64,000 bases of DNA, taken from Clostridiaceae bacterium. Lineage in GTDB: Bacteria > Bacillota > Clostridia > DSM-8532. This document shows positions 61,408 through 64,000 of the stretch, piece after piece. The notes beneath the pieces were generated by a model that worked only from the letters and a program-made list of their open reading frames with translations, was not told the DNA's origin and ran no database searches. The translations under genes were made by a program, and so were the position numbers. The stretch spans positions 186,001-250,000 of the forward strand of contig JAAYNA010000107.1 in the NCBI GenBank assembly GCA_012521105.1. Direction: 5' to 3'. Positions within the stretch are counted from its first letter, which is position 1, and each line of letters opens with the position of its first letter.

Positions 61408-62376
61408 TTGGAAATTGATAACATTATAGGTCAGCGTGATTTAATTGCACAGTTAAAAAGGTTATTATCCCTGAATTTAATAGGACATGCATATGCTTTC
61501 TCAGGTCCGGCCGGCATTGGAAAGAAAACGCTGGCTACTGCCTTTATAAAGGATCTTTTATGCCGGAGTTCCGATTCAGAAAACTGCAAATGTCTTAGCT
61601 GCAGAACATTTAATGAAGGTACCAATCCTGATTTTTATGAAGTTATAAGTGACAGGAAGTCCATTGGTGTTGATACTATTCGTGATTTAAGGGATGACGC
61701 TGCACACAGGCCAACATATGGAAGCAGGAAAGTGTATCTTATAGTTGATGCTGAACTCATGACAGTGCATGCCCAGAACTGTCTTTTAAAAACTCTCGAA
61801 GAACCACCCGAGTATGTGGTTATAATTTTATTGACAACAAATTTTGAAGCATTGCTTCCAACCATTCAATCTCGTACTGTTAATTTAAGGATGGCTCCGT
61901 ACACCGATGATGAAATGAAAAAAATTATATGTCCCAGATACCCTATTTCAAAAGAAGAGTTGGAGTTTATTTTAAAATTTTCCAATGGTATTCCGTTAAA
62001 TGCTATACGTATGATTGAAGAAGGCAAAATAAGGGATATTCGTTCCCAGGTTTTTCGTCTTCTTGAAAAACCCGACGATTTCATTCACGTTGAAAACGTA
62101 CGTAAAGCGTTGTTAGACAACAGGGAAGAGCTGTCAACAGTTTTTGACATTCTATTGTCCATATACAGAGACTGCATTATATTCAAACAGGGTATGGAAA
62201 GCAGGTTGATTAATTCAGATAAAAAAGATATCATTAAAAGTATTGCTTCATCTTATGAAAACCATAATCTATTTGAGAAGATAACAAAATTGGAAGGGAT
62301 GAGGCGAAATTTTAATTATAACATCAACTACCAATTGGGAATTGATGCTTTATTGCTGGAAATTCAGGAGGTTTAA
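61408..62376 (+). CDS. holB: DNA polymerase III delta' subunit
   Basis: A protein of about 322 residues. TTG 61408 matches aggaga and begins MEIDNIIGQRDLIAQL, typical of the family; ATG 61381 is an alternative but falls in a possible -10 box. The clamp-loader domain has GPAGIGKKTLA and a zinc module CRSSDSENCKCLSC. The SRC-type motif LLTTNFEALLPTIQSRT is present. It loads the sliding clamp with DnaX and HolA, which are not in the window. Confidence 0.93.
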   Translation: MEIDNIIGQRDLIAQLKRLLSLNLIGHAYAFSGPAGIGKKTLATAFIKDLLCRSSDSENCKCLSCRTFNEGTNPDFYEVISDRKSIGVDTIRDLRDDAAHRPTYGSRKVYLIVDAELMTVHAQNCLLKTLEEPPEYVVIILLTTNFEALLPTIQSRTVNLRMAPYTDDEMKKIICPRYPISKEELEFILKFSNGIPLNAIRMIEEGKIRDIRSQVFRLLEKPDDFIHVENVRKALLDNREELSTVFDILLSIYRDCIIFKQGMESRLINSDKKDIIKSIASSYENHNLFEKITKLEGMRRNFNYNINYQLGIDALLLEIQEV

Positions 62377-62380
62377 ATAT

Positions 62381-63259
62381 ATGGCTACTGTTATAGGTGT
62401 GAGGTTCCGTTACGCCGGAAAGATATATTATTTTGACCCGGCAGGGATTGATTTAAGTCTGGGTGAGAAGGTTATTGTTGAAACTGCAAGGGGGATAGAG
62501 TGCGGCGAAGTTGTTAATACTTTAAAGGACGTTGACGACAGCGAAGTAGTGGCACCACTTAAAAAAGTTATGAGAAAGGCAACCGAAGAAGACCTGAAAA
62601 AGGTGGACGAAAACAAGCAAAAGGCTAAGGAAGCCTTTGGTATTTGCCTTGAAAAAATTAAAAAGCATAATCTGGAAATGAAGTTGATAGATGTGGAGTA
62701 TACCTTCGACAATAATAAGATTCTTTTCTATTTTACTGCTGATGGTCGGGTTGACTTCAGGGAACTTGTAAAAGATCTTGCATCGGTTTTCAGGACAAGA
62801 ATAGAATTAAGACAGATTGGTGTACGTGATGAAGCAAAAATGATGGGCGGGATGGGTATTTGCGGAAGATGCCTGTGCTGTAGTTGTCATTTAACAGAAT
62901 TCCATCCCGTATCAATAAAAATGGCCAAGGAGCAAAGTCTCTCTTTGAATCCAACTAAAATTTCAGGTATTTGCGGAAGGTTAATGTGCTGTTTAAAGTA
63001 TGAACAGGAGGCCTATGAGGATCTTATAAAAAGAATTCCCAAAGTGAACGCACTGGTACAAACACCTGACGGAACAGGAACTGTAATGTACGTCAGTTTG
63101 CTTGAAGAAAAGGTTAAAGTAAAACTTGACAATGATAATGAACCTGATTTAAAGGAATACCAGGCCTCTGAGATTCAACTTATAAAAGATGTGGAAAAAG
63201 AGCCTGAGGATGAGGATAATGAGATTGACATTGAGTTATTAAAACAACTTGAGGATTAA
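62381..63259 (+). CDS. ricT: PSP1-domain protein YaaT/RicT
   Basis: A 292-residue protein, ATG 62381 behind aggaggt. The PSP1 domain has a block of Cys, GICGRCLCCSCHLTEFHPV and a second GICGRLMCCLKYE, which in RicA/F/T bind iron-sulfur clusters. The family acts in RNA maturation with RNase Y and affects sporulation. It follows holB with the normal Firmicute order. An acidic C-terminal tail (DVEKEPEDEDNEIDIE) is present. Confidence 0.94.
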   Translation: MATVIGVRFRYAGKIYYFDPAGIDLSLGEKVIVETARGIECGEVVNTLKDVDDSEVVAPLKKVMRKATEEDLKKVDENKQKAKEAFGICLEKIKKHNLEMKLIDVEYTFDNNKILFYFTADGRVDFRELVKDLASVFRTRIELRQIGVRDEAKMMGGMGICGRCLCCSCHLTEFHPVSIKMAKEQSLSLNPTKISGICGRLMCCLKYEQEAYEDLIKRIPKVNALVQTPDGTGTVMYVSLLEEKVKVKLDNDNEPDLKEYQASEIQLIKDVEKEPEDEDNEIDIELLKQLED

Positions 63260-63304
63260 ATTGTCATTAAATAAATACCACAAAAAACAGCAATTTTATG
63301 TCTA

Positions 63305-63333
63305 TTGACATGCAATACAATATATTGTAGGAT
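63305..63333 (+). promoter_or_regulatory. Promoter of the ferredoxin gene
   Basis: TTGACA (63305-63310), a 17-base spacer and TAGGAT (63328-63333). The -35 is consensus, the -10 less so. Confidence 0.62.
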
Positions 63334-63338
63334 TACTA

Positions 63339-63370
63339 AGGAAACTTGTAAAAGGTTTCCTAATTTTTGG
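63339..63370 (+). terminator. Leader hairpin before the ferredoxin gene
   Basis: AGGAAAC and GTTTCCT make a 7-bp stem with a 9-base loop followed by AATTTTTGG, in the short leader between promoter and RBS. It could be an attenuator, a weak terminator or a stabilising 5' hairpin. Confidence 0.5.
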
Positions 63371-63383
63371 GAGGTGTACTGTT

Positions 63384-63554
63384 ATGGCATATTATATTAA
63401 CGATGATTGCATAAGCTGCGGAGCTTGCGAACCTGAATGCCCTGTAAGCTGCATTTCTGCTGGTGATACCAAATATGTTATTGATCCGGAAGAATGCATA
63501 GAATGTGGAGCTTGTGCTGATGTTTGCCCTGTAGATGCTCCAAAACCGGAATAA
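63384..63554 (+). CDS. 2[4Fe-4S] ferredoxin
   Basis: A 56-residue clostridial-type ferredoxin, ATG 63384 with the strong RBS gggaggtg. Two CxxCxxCxxxC motifs, CISCGACEPECP and CIECGACADVCP, bind two 4Fe-4S clusters. It transfers electrons between low-potential enzymes of fermentation. The gene sits between ricT and trmN6, where yabA is in Bacillus, and has its own promoter and leader hairpin. Confidence 0.97.
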   Translation: MAYYINDDCISCGACEPECPVSCISAGDTKYVIDPEECIECGACADVCPVDAPKPE

Positions 63555-63582
63555 TAACATAAGGTAGAAATTTATTATTATT

Positions 63583-63607
63583 CAGAGCCTGACGTATAGT
63601 CCGGCTC
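63583..63607 (+). terminator. Weak terminator after ferredoxin
   Basis: AGAGCC and GGCTCT arms with a 13-base loop are followed by TTTCC. A short U tract makes this a moderate call. Confidence 0.5.
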
Positions 63608-63686
63608 TTTCCATAAATGAACAGATTTTTTTCTGGAATTGTAAGTATTAAGCAGAATTCTGCCTGTTAATAAAGGAGTTTTTTTG

Positions 63687-64000
63687 ATGGAGCAGCCTTT
63701 CCTTAAAGAAGGAGAACGGTTGGATGATCTTCAATTAAATGGTTTAAAGATAATTCAAAAAACTGATGGTTTTTGCTTTGGTATAGATGCTATTTTACTT
63801 TCGGACTATGTAAGAGTGGAAAAAAACTCTAAAGTAGTTGATCTCGGTACTGGAACAGGTATATTACCCTTGCTTTTGTCGGTGAAAACAAAAGCAGCCC
63901 ATATAACCGGGATTGAAATTCAGCCACCGATTGCAGATATGGCAAAACGAACTGTTGAGTATAATAAACTCAGTGATAAAATTCAGATTGTTGAGGGCGA
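63687..64000 (+). CDS. tRNA1(Val) A37 N6-methyltransferase, N-terminal part
   Basis: The visible 104 residues start with MEQPFLKEGERLDDLQLNGL, contain the typical TDGFCFGIDAILLSDYV and then motif I VVDLGTGTGILPLLLS, and motif II GIEIQPPIADMAKRTVEYN. This is the TrmN6/YabB family that methylates A37 of tRNA1(Val). The gene runs past the right edge. Start ATG 63687 behind aaaggag. Confidence 0.9.
   Translation, partial: MEQPFLKEGERLDDLQLNGLKIIQKTDGFCFGIDAILLSDYVRVEKNSKVVDLGTGTGILPLLLSVKTKAAHITGIEIQPPIADMAKRTVEYNKLSDKIQIVEG

Noticed and set aside
1-64000. CRISPR array, prophage or intact insertion sequence
   Set aside because: No spaced direct-repeat array, transposase, integrase or phage structural gene was recognised on either strand.

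Overview
The window is a contiguous piece of an AT-rich Firmicutes chromosome, most likely from a spore-forming member of the Clostridia. The evidence is an spmB fragment, a SleB-type cortex/cell-wall hydrolase, SLH-domain and VanW proteins, frequent GTG/TTG starts with strong Shine-Dalgarno sequences, and Gram-positive gene orders: ylxM-ffh-rpsP-khpA, nadD-yqeK, and tmk-yaaR-holB-yaaT-trmN6. GH3 and GH31 hemicellulases suggest a plant-polysaccharide user, perhaps near Acetivibrio/Thermoclostridium; that placement is inference. No CRISPR array, intact insertion sequence or prophage was seen.

Layout. 1-5.2 kb: end of spmB, a two-component system, a LysM/SleB hydrolase behind a c-di-AMP riboswitch, and an HtrA protease. 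5.3-9.1 kb: a large single-chain PurL whose glutaminase nucleophile position reads Ser instead of Cys. 9.2-20.9 kb: an accessory stretch of small, membrane and hypothetical proteins (DUF3298, VanW, amidase, HEAT, acidic-repeat protein, UDG-like, radical SAM, MerR, creatininase, DUF624), one tRNA-Leu(GAG) and several gene remnants. 20.9-24.0 kb: the lysine/diaminopimelate operon asd-dapA-dapB (minus strand) behind a transcription-terminating lysine riboswitch. 24.4-27.6 kb: SRP/ribosome operon, then thioredoxin. 27.7-30.8 kb: MTA/SAH deaminase and RqcH. 31.0-38.6 kb: a 30-residue membrane peptide gene with its own promoter and terminator, then an envelope cluster (CvpA, a secreted repeat protein, an SLH protein, a CtpA protease, DUF5711). 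38.7-42.8 kb: a PfkB kinase, ManA, a degenerate HMA domain, and an OadB/OadG-like sodium pump module behind a metal-ion-type riboswitch. 43.0-49.3 kb: GH3 enzyme, YicI-like alpha-xylosidase and a divergent AraC regulator. 49.4-51.7 kb: DUF3842, nadD, yqeK, lepB. 52.0-56.3 kb: polyamine uptake operon (XRE-cupin regulator plus potABCD). 56.4-58.5 kb: cyclase and zwf. 58.7-64.0 kb: Orn/Lys/Arg decarboxylase, tmk, yaaR, holB, ricT, a ferredoxin and the start of trmN6.

Functional links. The spermidine/putrescine importer sits about 2.4 kb from a basic amino-acid decarboxylase, so uptake and possible synthesis of polyamines lie close together. The xylosidase and GH3 genes converge on a shared strong terminator and fit xyloglucan or xylan oligosaccharide use. 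Three RNA switches (c-di-AMP, lysine, metal ion) are visible, two with clear competing terminators.

Most worth follow-up: the riboswitch in front of a sodium-pump gene, the Cys-to-Ser change in PurL, the self-contained 30-aa membrane peptide gene, the nested palindrome array upstream of the polyamine regulator, and the long hairpin that buries the likely ribosome binding site of the DUF3298 gene. I did not find a clear multi-gene system that is plainly undescribed.
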